Below are positions 45,365 through 54,983 of a stretch of 64,000 nt of DNA, piece after piece (the first letter of the stretch is position 1; every line of letters begins with the position of its first letter). The notes beneath the pieces were generated by a model. That model made no database searches, had not been told where the DNA came from, and saw only the letters and a list, made by a program, of their open reading frames with translations. The stretch is from Mycolicibacterium iranicum (lineage in GTDB: Bacteria > Actinomycetota > Actinomycetes > Mycobacteriales > Mycobacteriaceae), in the NCBI RefSeq assembly GCF_002101705.1, contig NZ_LQPC01000030.1:124001-188000 (forward strand). The letters are read 5' to 3'. The position numbers and the translations under genes were made by a program.

Positions 45365-46492
45365 CTATCCCACCATTCTTTCGCCGATCTGCTTCTGACG
45401 CAGCGCGATCCGCGCGCGCCAGTCTTCTTCGGAGATCTTGTTCATTTCGTAGTACGGCAACGCGGCGCTGACCTTGTCGACGTCAACCAGCTCCACCGTG
45501 GGTCCGTCTGCGGCCGTCATCTCGCGAGACACCCGCTGCCAACGGAACTGCAGGAAACCCTTGCGGTGCCCCAGGGTTTCCACCCAGTTGGTCACGCCGG
45601 GGTTCTGGTCGGAGACGACGATGCGGATCTTCCCGTCCGGGTCCGCTTGAGCTTGAGTGCCGTTCAGTGACGTCTGATGGTTGATGTAATCGAGCGAGAT
45701 GTACCACAGGCTACCGAGCTGGAATCCGAGATAGGGGGCGTCGCTGACTGGCAGCGTGATGACCAACGCCTGATCCTCGGTGAGATCGAATTGACCGGCC
45801 GACGAGTACTGCGTCGCAAGGCCGCCCGGGGTAAGCCTGGGCGGCACCATCTGGTTGGGCGGGCTGTCGTTGTAGAACCACTGCGGGAACTGCAGCCACG
45901 TCTTCACTCGCTGGACGAGTTGCTTACCGGCGACGGCATAGCGCTTCTCGATGAGTTCCTTGGTCAGAGGTGGCGGCGCGGTGCCCGCGGTGTCGGTGCG
46001 GCAGATCGCGAACGAGCCACGCTTGGCCGACCAGTCGTTGTAGACCTCGCGTATCACGAGTTGAGACGGCGTGGCCGGCGTGAAGCGCCACTCGAACGTG
46101 CCGTCGTCGGCGATGCCGAGTTTGCGGTCGTCGAATGCGGTCTCACTGTCGGGCACGACTTCGTCGGTGTACTCGCCGCCGAGAAGCTGAAAGCTGACGT
46201 CGGTGGTGGTGCCGCGAGTACCGGTCACGACATATTCGTAGCCCGCCTGTACGCGAGTGCCGAAGTACATGGTGTCCGGGTTGTCGAGCCCCATCTTGGT
46301 GAACGGCCCGGTACCACTGTGCAGGAACGGGTGGTCGCGGTCGTAGTCGAATGCCACGTGTGTACACGCGGCGATACAACCGGCCAGGTACTGGAGGCCC
46401 TCCAGCAGGTCTGCCTCGGTTTCGATGAACGGGGCGGTGGCGACCAGATTCTCGGCCTCGGCGATGGCGTCGGCCAGCGGCTTCGCAAACAC
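45365..46492 (-). CDS. DUF1214-domain protein, first gene of a KstR-box operon (Rv3531c-like)
   Basis: 375 residues. The C-terminal half carries the DUF1214 features (DEDQALVITLPVSDAPYLGFQLGSLWYISLDY, PDGKIRIVVSDQNPGVTNWVETLGHRKGFLQFRW); the middle part has GTRGTTTDVSFQLLGGEY. GTG at 46492 was chosen: an in-frame ATG at 46543 would place the KstR operator (46504-46517) inside the coding region and leave only 38 bases to the divergent IclR gene, whereas the GTG sits 11 bases after the box, the same spacing as at fadD19. Function unknown. Confidence 0.75.
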   Translation of the reverse strand: MFAKPLADAIAEAENLVATAPFIETEADLLEGLQYLAGCIAACTHVAFDYDRDHPFLHSGTGPFTKMGLDNPDTMYFGTRVQAGYEYVVTGTRGTTTDVSFQLLGGEYTDEVVPDSETAFDDRKLGIADDGTFEWRFTPATPSQLVIREVYNDWSAKRGSFAICRTDTAGTAPPPLTKELIEKRYAVAGKQLVQRVKTWLQFPQWFYNDSPPNQMVPPRLTPGGLATQYSSAGQFDLTEDQALVITLPVSDAPYLGFQLGSLWYISLDYINHQTSLNGTQAQADPDGKIRIVVSDQNPGVTNWVETLGHRKGFLQFRWQRVSREMTAADGPTVELVDVDKVSAALPYYEMNKISEEDWRARIALRQKQIGERMVG

Positions 46493-46503
46493 AGCATCGA
46501 AAC

Positions 46504-46517
46504 TAGAACGTGTTCTA
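46504..46517. promoter_or_regulatory. KstR operator before the Rv3531c-3529c-like operon
   Basis: TAGAACGTGTTCTA, full consensus with perfectly inverted arms, identical to the distal mce4 box. It lies 11 bases from the DUF1214 GTG start and 64 bases from the divergent IclR gene. Confidence 0.87.
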
Positions 46518-46581
46518 TCCAGAGTCAATATATCGACCGACATGTTTCATATTTGGAACAGACTGAGGCTACATTGCAGAG

Positions 46582-47484
46582 ATGGTCTCCCCCATCCAGC
46601 CCACGCGCGCCTCGCCGCCGACCGATCGCGTGGTCCGCATCCTGGATTTTCTGGCCAGCCGGCCATCCGAGCGCTTCGGGGTGTCCGACCTCGCGCGCCG
46701 CATCGGGCTGAGCAAGCCGACCTGTCTCGGCATCGTCACGTCACTCGCCGAGGCGGGGTATCTCGTCCGCGACCCGGTTGACAAGACGTATCGACTCGGA
46801 CCGTCACTGATCACGTTGGGGCACAAGGCGCAGGAGTCGTTGCGTGTCAGCCCCGCCGCACGCGAACAATTGCGTCGACTCTCAGCGCGGTTCGACGCCA
46901 CCGCGGCACTGTCGGCGGTGGTCGACGACCGCATCACGCTGCTCGACCTGGTCGCGCCCGCCGGCGCCGAGCCGGGGGTGGAGGTGGGGCAGAGCTACCC
47001 GTTCGCGCCACCTGTGGGCCTCATGTTCGTGCTGTGGGACGACGAGGCAGAACGCACTTGGCTTGAGATGCAACCCACTCTGCCGTTGCGAATGGACATG
47101 GAACGGCTCAGTCGGGTGACTGCACTCTGCCGCGCCGATGGCTACCTCGTCGAACGGTTGACACCCGGTGGCCGGCGGTTGTACTCGCTGATGGCAGGCA
47201 TGCCGACCACCCTGCCCGGCGAGCTGCGCGCCCTGCTGGGCGAGCTGGTATCGGATATCGGCGAACGCGTGTATCTGCGTGACGAGAGTCCGGGCCGCAA
47301 GCGCATCGACATCAGCGTGATCTCCGCTCCCGTCTTCGACCACTATCGGCGCCAGGTGATGGTCGCCTCGATGCATATCGGAAAAGCGTTGACCGACAAC
47401 GAGATCACTGTGCGGGCACGCGCCGTCGTCGAGACGGCCGACGCAGTCACCGCACACCTGGGCGGCGAGAAACCCGTCTTCTAA
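46582..47484 (+). CDS. IclR-family transcriptional regulator
   Basis: 300 residues. Winged helix: TDRVVRILDFLASRPSERFGVSDLARRIGLSKPTCLGIVTSLAEAGYLVRDPVDKTYRLG; the C-terminal ligand-binding GAF-like domain follows. IclR proteins sense small acids. Divergent from the DUF1214 operon and close to a KstR box, it could add a second layer of control, but its own targets are unknown. It converges on the RecQ-like gene with 10 bases between stops. This gene is not part of the equivalent M. tuberculosis region as I recall it. Confidence 0.9.
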   Translation: MVSPIQPTRASPPTDRVVRILDFLASRPSERFGVSDLARRIGLSKPTCLGIVTSLAEAGYLVRDPVDKTYRLGPSLITLGHKAQESLRVSPAAREQLRRLSARFDATAALSAVVDDRITLLDLVAPAGAEPGVEVGQSYPFAPPVGLMFVLWDDEAERTWLEMQPTLPLRMDMERLSRVTALCRADGYLVERLTPGGRRLYSLMAGMPTTLPGELRALLGELVSDIGERVYLRDESPGRKRIDISVISAPVFDHYRRQVMVASMHIGKALTDNEITVRARAVVETADAVTAHLGGEKPVF

Positions 47485-47494
47485 CTCGCCATCG

Positions 47495-49588
47495 TCACGA
47501 CGTACTGGCCAGCGCGAATGGCAGCACCTGCTGGGCACCCGCGGCTCGCACCAGCCGCGCGGCCATCGTCAGCGTCCACCCGCTGTCAGCCAGGTCGTCG
47601 ACGAGCAGCACGGGTCCACCGGCCGCCCCGATCACGGCGGCATCGGGCGCGGCGAACGAGCGGTCGAGCGCCGCGACCCGATATGCCGAGTTCGCAGCCG
47701 TCACCGGCCGCCGATCCGACGCGTATCGCAGCACCCCCAGGTCGGTGAGCCGACCGAGCTCCGCGAGCCTGCGGGCCAGCGAGGTGATCAACACCGGGTG
47801 GCTGACCGAGTCCACCGCCATGACAGCCGTCGGCCGCGTCTCCCAATCCCATGACGCAAGAACGTTCACCGCGGCCTTGACGACGTCGTCGGACACTTCC
47901 GCATCGTCGGCATCCAGCACGGCGCGTAGCCGAGCACCCCATCCGAGGTCGGTGAGCCGGCCGATGACGCGTCCCGGCTGCGGCCCGTCGGTGATCTTCC
48001 CGCTGAGCTCGAGGCCGAGCTTGCCCAGACCCGTCGGCCACTGTTTGCGCGGCGCGAGCGTGACGCCGGGCCTCATCAACCGGTGCCGGGATTCTTCGGC
48101 CACCGCTGCGTCGACGTCAGCGGAATACCTCGTGCCGGAGCAGTTGTCACACCTGCCGCACCGTTCGTCGTCGCCGAGTTCCGGGTCGTCGAGCTGCCTA
48201 CGCAGGAACGCCATCCGGCATGCGGTGGTGGACTGATAGTCCAGCATCGCTTGTTGTTCACGCCTGCGGGCCTCGTCGAGCGTGCGATAGCGCTCCTCGT
48301 CGTACCCCCACGGTTGCCCGGTGGCGATCCAACCACCCTTGACGCGGCGGACCGCCCCGTCGACGTCGAGCACCTTCAGCACCATTTCCAGACGTGACCG
48401 ATTGAGGTCGACGAGCGGCTCCAGAGCGGCTGTCGACTGCGGACGCTGCGCATCCAGGGCTTGAATAACATTGCGCACCATGGCTTCTGACGGGAACGCC
48501 ACCGACGCGAAGTACCGCCAGACATCCTGATCCTCATGACCGGGGAGCAGCACCACCTCAGCGCTGGGCGTCGAGCGGCCCGCACGCCCGACCTGCTGGT
48601 AGTACGCGATGGGCGACGAGGGCGCCCCCAAGTGGACGACGAAGCCCAGATCGGGCTTGTCGAACCCCATGCCGAGAGCGGACGTCGCGATGAGTGCCTT
48701 GACCCGGTTGGCGAGCAGATCGGCCTCCAACTGCTCGCGTTCTGCCGCCTCGGTGGCGCCCGTGTAGGACGCGACCTTGTGACCCTGCTCGGCCAGCAAC
48801 GCCGCCACATCGTTGGCCTGCGCCACCGTGAGGGTGTAGACGATCCCAGAACCGGGAAGCGAATCCAGATGTGCGACAAGCCATGACGCGCGTTGGGCCG
48901 GGCTGCCCGCCTTCACGACGGACAGCCGCAGCGACTCGCGGTCCAGCCCCCCACGCAGTACGAGGGTGTCCGTGTCACCACCGACACCGAGTTGCGCGGC
49001 GACGTCGGCGACCACGCGGTCGTTGGCCGTCGCGGTGGTGGCGAGCACTGGAACGTCGGCACCGAGATCGGCGATCAGGGTTCGGATCCTGCGGTAGTCG
49101 GGCCGGAAATCGTGGCCCCAGTCCGATACGCAGTGCGCTTCGTCGACGACGACCAGGCCGGCGTCGTCGGCCAATGCCGGCAGTACCTCGTCGCGGAAGT
49201 CCGGGTTGTTCAACCGTTCCGGGCTGACCAGCAGCACGTCGAGCTCACCGCGTCGGACCCGGTTGTGGATTTCGGCCCAGTCCGCCACGTTGCTCGAGTT
49301 GATCGTCGCCGCGTGTACCCCCGCGCGATCTGCTGCCGCGACCTGGTTTCGCATCAGAGCCAGCAACGGCGAGACGATGACCGTCGGCCCGTGCCCCGCG
49401 GCGCGAAGGAGCTTGGCGGAGATGAAGTACACGGCCGACTTGCCCCACCCCGTGCGCTGCACGACGAGAGCCCGGCGCCGGTGCACAACTAGCGCCTCGA
49501 TGGCCGTCCACTGGTCATCGCGCAGAACGGCGTCCGGGCCCGCCAAATGTTCGAGGATCGCCTGTGCGTCAGCGCGCGTCGCCACCAT
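47495..49588 (-). CDS. RecQ-like ATP-dependent DNA helicase with C-terminal phosphoribosyltransferase-like domain
   Basis: 697 residues. Helicase core: VVQRTGWGKSAVYF (Walker A-like), VVVDEAHCVSDWGHDFRPDYRRI (DEAH), TATANDRVVADV, and domain 2 ATSALGMGFDKPDLGFVVHLGAPSSPIAYYQQVGRAGR. A zinc site follows with CRMAFLR and RCGRCDNCSG. No HRDC domain; instead the C-terminus (about 570-697) reads like a ComF-type phosphoribosyltransferase: DSVSHPVLITSLARRLAELG, NSAYRVAALDRSF and VLLVDDLADSGWT at about 660-672, the PRPP-binding motif. Role in DNA repair or nucleotide metabolism is unknown. No link with sterols is seen. Confidence 0.9.
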   Translation of the reverse strand: MVATRADAQAILEHLAGPDAVLRDDQWTAIEALVVHRRRALVVQRTGWGKSAVYFISAKLLRAAGHGPTVIVSPLLALMRNQVAAADRAGVHAATINSSNVADWAEIHNRVRRGELDVLLVSPERLNNPDFRDEVLPALADDAGLVVVDEAHCVSDWGHDFRPDYRRIRTLIADLGADVPVLATTATANDRVVADVAAQLGVGGDTDTLVLRGGLDRESLRLSVVKAGSPAQRASWLVAHLDSLPGSGIVYTLTVAQANDVAALLAEQGHKVASYTGATEAAEREQLEADLLANRVKALIATSALGMGFDKPDLGFVVHLGAPSSPIAYYQQVGRAGRSTPSAEVVLLPGHEDQDVWRYFASVAFPSEAMVRNVIQALDAQRPQSTAALEPLVDLNRSRLEMVLKVLDVDGAVRRVKGGWIATGQPWGYDEERYRTLDEARRREQQAMLDYQSTTACRMAFLRRQLDDPELGDDERCGRCDNCSGTRYSADVDAAVAEESRHRLMRPGVTLAPRKQWPTGLGKLGLELSGKITDGPQPGRVIGRLTDLGWGARLRAVLDADDAEVSDDVVKAAVNVLASWDWETRPTAVMAVDSVSHPVLITSLARRLAELGRLTDLGVLRYASDRRPVTAANSAYRVAALDRSFAAPDAAVIGAAGGPVLLVDDLADSGWTLTMAARLVRAAGAQQVLPFALASTS

Positions 49589-49621
49589 GGCACCATCGTG
49601 CCCGTCGCAGACCCGATGCCC

Positions 49622-50293
49622 CTAGTGGACGACGAGCCAGATTGCGATGAAATGGCACACCGCGGCGGCCGCGGTGAACGCATGGAAGAACTCGTGGTGG
49701 CCGAACGTGGTGGGCCATGGGTTGGGCCATCGGGCGCCGTAGAGAATCGCTCCGACGTTATACAGCACACCTCCGGCGATCAGCAGCGCCACAACGGTGA
49801 TGCCCGCCCCGTCGAGCAGGGCCCCGGCGAACCAGATCGCGGTGTATCCGAGCAGCAGGTACAGCGGCACCCCCACCCACCGGGGTGCCGACGGCCAGAA
49901 CATCTTGAGCGCGACACCGGCCGCAGCCCCCGACCACACGATGGTCAGAACGTCGCCGCCGATTGCGGGTGGCAGTGCCAGCACGGCCAGCGGTGTGTAG
50001 CAGGCAGCGATGAAGACGAAAATGGCTGAGTGGTCGAGGCGCATCATCCACTTCTCAGCGGCGGCCGAATCCCAGCTGACGCGGTGATAGGTCGCGCTGA
50101 CGGTGAACATCACGACGACCGCCAGGGCGTAGACCGAGGCCGCCCACCACGCATGCGGTGAACCCACCAGCCAGGCGCTCTGGATCAGCGCCGATCCTGC
50201 GAACACGGCGATGACGGCCACCACGAGATGGATCCATCCGCGGACGCGGGGGGTGGAGATCAGATCGACGGTGCCGACCGCTGGGCCGGGCAC
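49622..50293 (-). CDS. Hemolysin III/PAQR-family membrane protein
   Basis: 223 residues with seven predicted membrane helices. Conserved metal-site residues are seen in SATYHRVSW, MRLDHSAIFVFIAACYTP and FGHHEFFHAFTAAAAVCHF. Family members are integral membrane proteins (YqfA/HlyIII) that influence membrane state; the haemolysin label is historical. The start is GTG at 50293. It is transcribed in the same direction as hsaF upstream but 135 bases away, so co-transcription is uncertain. Confidence 0.88.
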   Translation of the reverse strand: MPGPAVGTVDLISTPRVRGWIHLVVAVIAVFAGSALIQSAWLVGSPHAWWAASVYALAVVVMFTVSATYHRVSWDSAAAEKWMMRLDHSAIFVFIAACYTPLAVLALPPAIGGDVLTIVWSGAAAGVALKMFWPSAPRWVGVPLYLLLGYTAIWFAGALLDGAGITVVALLIAGGVLYNVGAILYGARWPNPWPTTFGHHEFFHAFTAAAAVCHFIAIWLVVH

Positions 50294-50428
50294 TACAGGC
50301 GGATCGCTGTCGGTCAGGGAGTCTCCGATGCTTTCAGCGAGCCGTGCGGGGCGACGGCTGCTCCCCGCAGATCGCGGCGGCGCCTCCAGACCCTAGCGCG
50401 TTCACCGCGCGCGAGCGTGGCATCGGCG

Positions 50429-51484
50429 CTAGGACGCGGAGGCGGCTTCCTGTTCGCGTTTGATTTCCAGGGCGATGTCGATGAGTTGGTCTTCCTGGCC
50501 GCCGATGAGCTTGCGTTGTCCGGCGCGGTGCAGCAGCTTGTGCGCGGGCACCCCGTAGCGTTCGGACTGGCGGATGGCGTGCTTGAGGAAGCTGGAGTAC
50601 ACCCCCGAGTAGCCCATGATCAGCGCGTTGCGGTCCAGCAGACATTCGGCCGGCATCGCGGGGGCGACGACCTCTTCGGCGGCATCGGCGATGTCGAAGA
50701 AGTCGATCCCGGTCTTGACGCCGATCTTGTCGAACACCCCGATCAGCGCCTCGACCGGCGCGTTACCCGCCCCGGCACCGAAGCGGCGACACGACCCGTC
50801 GATCTGCTTGGCACCGGCGCGCACCGCCTCAATCGAATTGGCCACCCCCAGGCCGAGGTTCTCATGACCATGGAATCCCACCTGGGCGTCGTCGCCGAGC
50901 TCGGCCACCAGGGCCGACACGCGATCGGCCACTCCTTCGAGGACCAACGCGCCCGCCGAATCGACGACATAGACGCACTGGCAGCCCGCATCGGCCATGA
51001 TGCGGGCCTGGGCGGCCAGCTTCTCCGGGGAGATGGTGTGGCTCATCATCAAAAAGCCCACCGTCTCCAACCCGAGCTCGCGGGCCAGCCCGAAATGCTG
51101 AATCGACACATCGGCCTCGGTGCAATGCGTGGCGATACGGCAGATCGACCCGCCGTTGTTCTGGGCCTCTTTGATGTCTTCCTTGGTGCCCACCCCGGGC
51201 AGCATCAGGAACGCGATCTTGGACTCTTTGGCCGTCTCGGCGGCCAGCTTGATCAGCTCCTGCTCCGGGGTCTTGGAAAACCCGTAGTTGAAACTCGACC
51301 CGCCCAGCCCGTCACCATGGGTGACCTCGATAACCGGCACCCCGGCGGCATCCAACGCCGCAACGATCGCCCCGACCTCGTCCTTGGTGAACTGATGCCG
51401 CTTGTGATGGCTACCGTCGCGCAACGACGTGTCGGTCATCCGCACGTCCCACATCGGATTGAAATAGATCTGGTCGGTACTCAT
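50429..51484 (-). CDS. hsaF: 4-hydroxy-2-oxovalerate aldolase HsaF
   Basis: 351 residues, DRE-TIM metallolyase. [24 protein letters not shown] holds the metal-binding Asp and catalytic region; [44 protein letters not shown] the second metal and communication elements. It splits 4-hydroxy-2-oxo acids to pyruvate and an aldehyde, passed straight to HsaG in a bifunctional complex. The start overlaps the hsaG stop (ATGA). Last step of A/B-ring-derived 2-hydroxyhexadienoate breakdown. Confidence 0.95.
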   Translation of the reverse strand: MSTDQIYFNPMWDVRMTDTSLRDGSHHKRHQFTKDEVGAIVAALDAAGVPVIEVTHGDGLGGSSFNYGFSKTPEQELIKLAAETAKESKIAFLMLPGVGTKEDIKEAQNNGGSICRIATHCTEADVSIQHFGLARELGLETVGFLMMSHTISPEKLAAQARIMADAGCQCVYVVDSAGALVLEGVADRVSALVAELGDDAQVGFHGHENLGLGVANSIEAVRAGAKQIDGSCRRFGAGAGNAPVEALIGVFDKIGVKTGIDFFDIADAAEEVVAPAMPAECLLDRNALIMGYSGVYSSFLKHAIRQSERYGVPAHKLLHRAGQRKLIGGQEDQLIDIALEIKREQEAASAS

Positions 51485-52431
51485 GAGTGGCCTCCTGAAA
51501 TAGTCTGCTCTTCGCGCAAGCGCTCATCGCCAGTGGCAGCGAGCCTGTCTTTGGCGATCTCTTCGCCCACCTTGGTGGCCGCGGCGGTCATGATGTCCAG
51601 ATTCCCAGCGTACGGCGGCAGGTAGTCCCCGGCACCCTCCACCTCGATGAACGTGGTGACGAGATGGTTGCCGCCGTTGACCACCGACGGCTCGTCGAAC
51701 TGCGGCTCGTTGAGCAACCGGTAACCGGGCACGTAGGTCTGCACCTCGGCCACCACATCCTTGATCGACGCCGTGATCGCCGCGTGGTCAGCATCCTCGG
51801 GGATCGCGCAGAAGATGGTGTCGCGCATGATCATCGGTGGATCAGCCGGATTCAAGATGATGATCGCCTTACCCCGCGCCGCGCCGCCGATATCGCGCAC
51901 ACCGGCACTGGTGGTCTTGGTGAACTCGTCGATGTTGGCCCGCGTGCCCGGCCCCGCCGACGCCGAGGACACCGACGCCACGATCTCGGCATAGGGCACC
52001 CCCACCACACGGCTCACCGCGTAGACGATCGGGATCGTCGCCTGCCCACCACAGGTCACCATGTTCACATTCGGCGCATCCAGATGCTCCCGCAGATTCG
52101 CCGGCGGGATCACCCCCGGCCCCACCGCGGCCGGGGTCAGATCGATCGCCCGAATACCGGCTTCGGCATACCGCGGTGCGGCATCGCGATGCACATAGGC
52201 ACTGGTGGCCTCGAACACCAGATCCGGTTTCTCCGACTGCCCCAACAACCAGTCCACACCCTCATGGCTGGTCTCCAACCCCAGCGTGCGGGCCCGCGCC
52301 AAACCTTCGCTCTCGGGGTCGATGCCGATCATCCAGCGCGGCTCGAGCCAGTCCGAACGCAACAACTTGTACAGCAGATCGGTGCTGATATTGCCCGACC
52401 CCACGATCGCGACCGATGCTTTATTAGCCAT
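51481..52431 (-). CDS. hsaG: Acylating acetaldehyde/propionaldehyde dehydrogenase HsaG
   Basis: 316 residues. NAD-binding start [18 protein letters not shown], catalytic Cys region [22 protein letters not shown], and [47 protein letters not shown], all typical of the aldolase-dehydrogenase complex subunit (BphJ/HsaG). It converts propanal plus CoA to propionyl-CoA. ATG at 52431; GGAG lies upstream; hsaE ends 10 bases before. Confidence 0.95.
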   Translation of the reverse strand: MANKASVAIVGSGNISTDLLYKLLRSDWLEPRWMIGIDPESEGLARARTLGLETSHEGVDWLLGQSEKPDLVFEATSAYVHRDAAPRYAEAGIRAIDLTPAAVGPGVIPPANLREHLDAPNVNMVTCGGQATIPIVYAVSRVVGVPYAEIVASVSSASAGPGTRANIDEFTKTTSAGVRDIGGAARGKAIIILNPADPPMIMRDTIFCAIPEDADHAAITASIKDVVAEVQTYVPGYRLLNEPQFDEPSVVNGGNHLVTTFIEVEGAGDYLPPYAGNLDIMTAAATKVGEEIAKDRLAATGDERLREEQTISGGHS

Positions 52432-52441
52432 AGAGAGGCTC

Positions 52442-53227
52442 CTATTCGAAATCCAGTCGTACTGAACCTAACCCGGCGAAGTCGGCAACGAAATGGCTGC
52501 CCGGGGGTGCATCTATCGCACGGGTGCACGACCCCGGCAACACAATGTCACCAGCGCGCAGCCGGACGCCGAAACTCTCCACCTTGCGGGCCAGCCACGC
52601 CACCGCGGTCACCGGATTACCCAACACCGCATCGCTGCGACCCTCCGCAACGACCTCGCCGTTGTTGGTGAGCACCGCGTCGATGTTCTTGATATCAATA
52701 TCTTTCGGCGACACCCGCGCCTCACCCAGCACCCAGCCCGCCGACGACGCGTTATCGGCGATCGTGTCGCACAACTTGATCTGCCAATTGGTAATACGGG
52801 TGTCGATCAGCTCGATCGCCGGCGCGAACGCCGCCGTCGCAGCCAGCACATCATCCTCGGTACACCCCGCCCCCGGCAGGTCATCAGACAGGATGAAACC
52901 GACTTCGACCTCCACTCGCGGGTACAGATAACGACCCGACGGCACCGGCCGATCCTCGAACACCTGCATCTCCTCCAACAGATGCCCGTAATCGGGTTCG
53001 TCGACGTTCATCATCTTCTGCATCGCCTCCGACGACAGGCCCACCTTGTGCCCGATCACCCGAGCCCCCTCAGCAACCCGGCGACGAATATTGATCAACT
53101 GAATCTCATAGGCATCAACCACATCGATATCAGGATGACCATCAGTCAACGGCGCGATCGGCACCCGGCTGCGCTCAGCCTCAGCCAAATCCGCGGCCAA
53201 CTTCTCACGCACCTCAACGGGCAACAT
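52442..53227 (-). CDS. hsaE: 2-hydroxypenta/hexa-2,4-dienoate hydratase HsaE
   Basis: 261 residues, 2-keto-4-pentenoate hydratase family: [43 protein letters not shown] with the metal-binding Glu pair, [15 protein letters not shown]. It hydrates the dienoate released by HsaD from the cholesterol A ring to the substrate of HsaF. ATG at 53227 with GAGGGGA upstream. First gene of hsaE-hsaG-hsaF; the KstR box 56 bases upstream is shared with the divergent kstD. Confidence 0.95.
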   Translation of the reverse strand: MLPVEVREKLAADLAEAERSRVPIAPLTDGHPDIDVVDAYEIQLINIRRRVAEGARVIGHKVGLSSEAMQKMMNVDEPDYGHLLEEMQVFEDRPVPSGRYLYPRVEVEVGFILSDDLPGAGCTEDDVLAATAAFAPAIELIDTRITNWQIKLCDTIADNASSAGWVLGEARVSPKDIDIKNIDAVLTNNGEVVAEGRSDAVLGNPVTAVAWLARKVESFGVRLRAGDIVLPGSCTRAIDAPPGSHFVADFAGLGSVRLDFE

Positions 53228-53283
53228 TTGTGAAGTCCCCTCGTTTCGTCGACCGGCACAGTTGTTAGTCGGCCGGGCAATTC

Positions 53284-53297
53284 TATAACGTGTTCTA
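53284..53297. promoter_or_regulatory. KstR operator between hsaE and kstD
   Basis: TATAACGTGTTCTA fits the consensus. Only one base separates it from the kstD ATG (53299), and it is 56 bases from the hsaE start. A repressor here would cover the start codon itself. Confidence 0.87.
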
Positions 53298-53298
53298 C

Positions 53299-54981
53299 AT
53301 GACGCAGCAGGAGTATGACGTCGTCGTGGTGGGCAGCGGGGCTGCCGGTATGGTCGCCGCCCTCACCGCGGCCCACCAGGGCCTCTCGACAGTAGTCGTT
53401 GAGAAGGCGCCGCACTATGGCGGTTCGACGGCCCGTTCCGGTGGCGGTGTGTGGATCCCGAACAACGAGGTGCTCCAGCGCGACGGGGTCAAAGACACTC
53501 CGGAGGCGGCGCGCACGTACCTGCACGCGATCATCGGCGACGTGGTGCCCGCCGAGAAGATCGACACGTATCTGGAACGCGGCCCGGAGATGCTGTCGTT
53601 CGTGTTGAAGCACTCCCCGCTCAAGCTGTGCTGGGTGCCCAACTACTCCGACTACTACCCGGAGACGCCGGGCGGCAAGCCCTCCGGCCGTTCAGTGGAG
53701 CCGAAGCCGTTCAACGCCCGCAAACTCGGCCCCGACGAGAAGGGCCTCGAGCCGCCGTACGGCAAGGTGCCGCTGAACATGGTGGTGATGCAGCAGGACT
53801 ACGTGCGTCTCAACCAACTCAAGCGCCATCCGCGAGGCCTTCTCCGCAGCGTCAAGGTCGGTGTGCGGTCAGTGTGGGCGAACGCCACCCGAAAGAACCT
53901 GGTGGGCATGGGCCGAGCGCTTATAGCGCCGCTGCGCATCGGTCTGCAGAAGGCCGGCGTTCCGGTCCTGCTGAACACCGCGCTGACTGATCTTTATGTC
54001 GAGGACGGCGCGGTGAAGGGCATCTATGTCCGCGACATGACGGGCCCGGAAAGCGCAGAGCCGCAGCTGATCCGGGCTCGCCGGGGTGTCATCCTGGGCA
54101 GCGGAGGTTTTGAGCACAACGAGCAGATGCGGGTGAAGTATCAGCGCGCCCCCATCACCACCGAATGGACCGTCGGCGCGGTGGCCAACACCGGCGATGG
54201 CATTCTGGCCGCCGAAAAGCTCGGTGCCGCATTAGATGTCATGGAGGATGCGTGGTGGGGCCCGACGGTCCCGCTGATAGACGCCCCATGGTTCGCGCTG
54301 TCTGAGCGTAACTCCCCCGGCTCGATCATCGTCAACATGGCGGGCAAGCGGTTCATGAACGAGTCCATGCCCTATGTGGAGGCATGCCATCACATGTACG
54401 GCGGCAAGTACGGCCAGGGTCCCGGCCCCGGGGAGAACATCCCGGCGTGGCTGGTGTTCGACCAGCAGTATCGCGACCGCTATATTTTCGCAGGATTGCA
54501 ACCGGGCCAACGCATTCCGAAGAAGTGGATGGAGTCCGGCGTCATCGTCAAGGCAGACACTCTGGATGAGTTGGCCAAAAAGACCGGCCTCCCCGTCGAC
54601 GAGTTCAAGGCGACGGTCGAGCGGTTCAACGGTTTCGCGCGCTCCGGGGTCGACGAGGATTTCAGGCGTGGTGAAAGCGCGTACGACCGCTACTACGGCG
54701 ACCCCACCAACAAGCCGAACCCAAATCTCGGCGAGATTGCCACCGGTCCGTTCTATGCCGCCAAGATGGTGCCTGGCGATCTGGGAACCAAGGGCGGCAT
54801 TGTCACCGACATCAAGGGCCGCGCGCTGCGCGATGACGGCTCGGTCATCGACGGGTTGTATGCGGCGGGTAATGCGAGCGCCCCGGTGATGGGTCACACC
54901 TACCCGGGACCGGGCGGAACCATCGGGCCCGCGATGACCTTCGGGTATCTGGCGGCGCTTCACCTGGCAGGGAAGGAATAG
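53299..54981 (+). CDS. kstD: 3-ketosteroid delta-1-dehydrogenase KstD
   Basis: 560 residues, flavoprotein: VVVGSGAAGMVAALTAAHQGLSTVVVEKAPHYGGSTARSGGGVWIP at the N-terminus, GVILGSGGFEHNEQMR, and the C-terminal YAAGNASAPVMGHTYPGPGGTIGPAMTFGYLA that shapes the A-ring site. It introduces the 1,2 double bond; with KshA the ring then opens. ATG 53299 is favoured; a GTG nine bases upstream lies within the KstR box. The next gene starts two bases after the stop. Confidence 0.95.
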   Translation: MTQQEYDVVVVGSGAAGMVAALTAAHQGLSTVVVEKAPHYGGSTARSGGGVWIPNNEVLQRDGVKDTPEAARTYLHAIIGDVVPAEKIDTYLERGPEMLSFVLKHSPLKLCWVPNYSDYYPETPGGKPSGRSVEPKPFNARKLGPDEKGLEPPYGKVPLNMVVMQQDYVRLNQLKRHPRGLLRSVKVGVRSVWANATRKNLVGMGRALIAPLRIGLQKAGVPVLLNTALTDLYVEDGAVKGIYVRDMTGPESAEPQLIRARRGVILGSGGFEHNEQMRVKYQRAPITTEWTVGAVANTGDGILAAEKLGAALDVMEDAWWGPTVPLIDAPWFALSERNSPGSIIVNMAGKRFMNESMPYVEACHHMYGGKYGQGPGPGENIPAWLVFDQQYRDRYIFAGLQPGQRIPKKWMESGVIVKADTLDELAKKTGLPVDEFKATVERFNGFARSGVDEDFRRGESAYDRYYGDPTNKPNPNLGEIATGPFYAAKMVPGDLGTKGGIVTDIKGRALRDDGSVIDGLYAAGNASAPVMGHTYPGPGGTIGPAMTFGYLAALHLAGKE

Positions 54982-54983
54982 GC

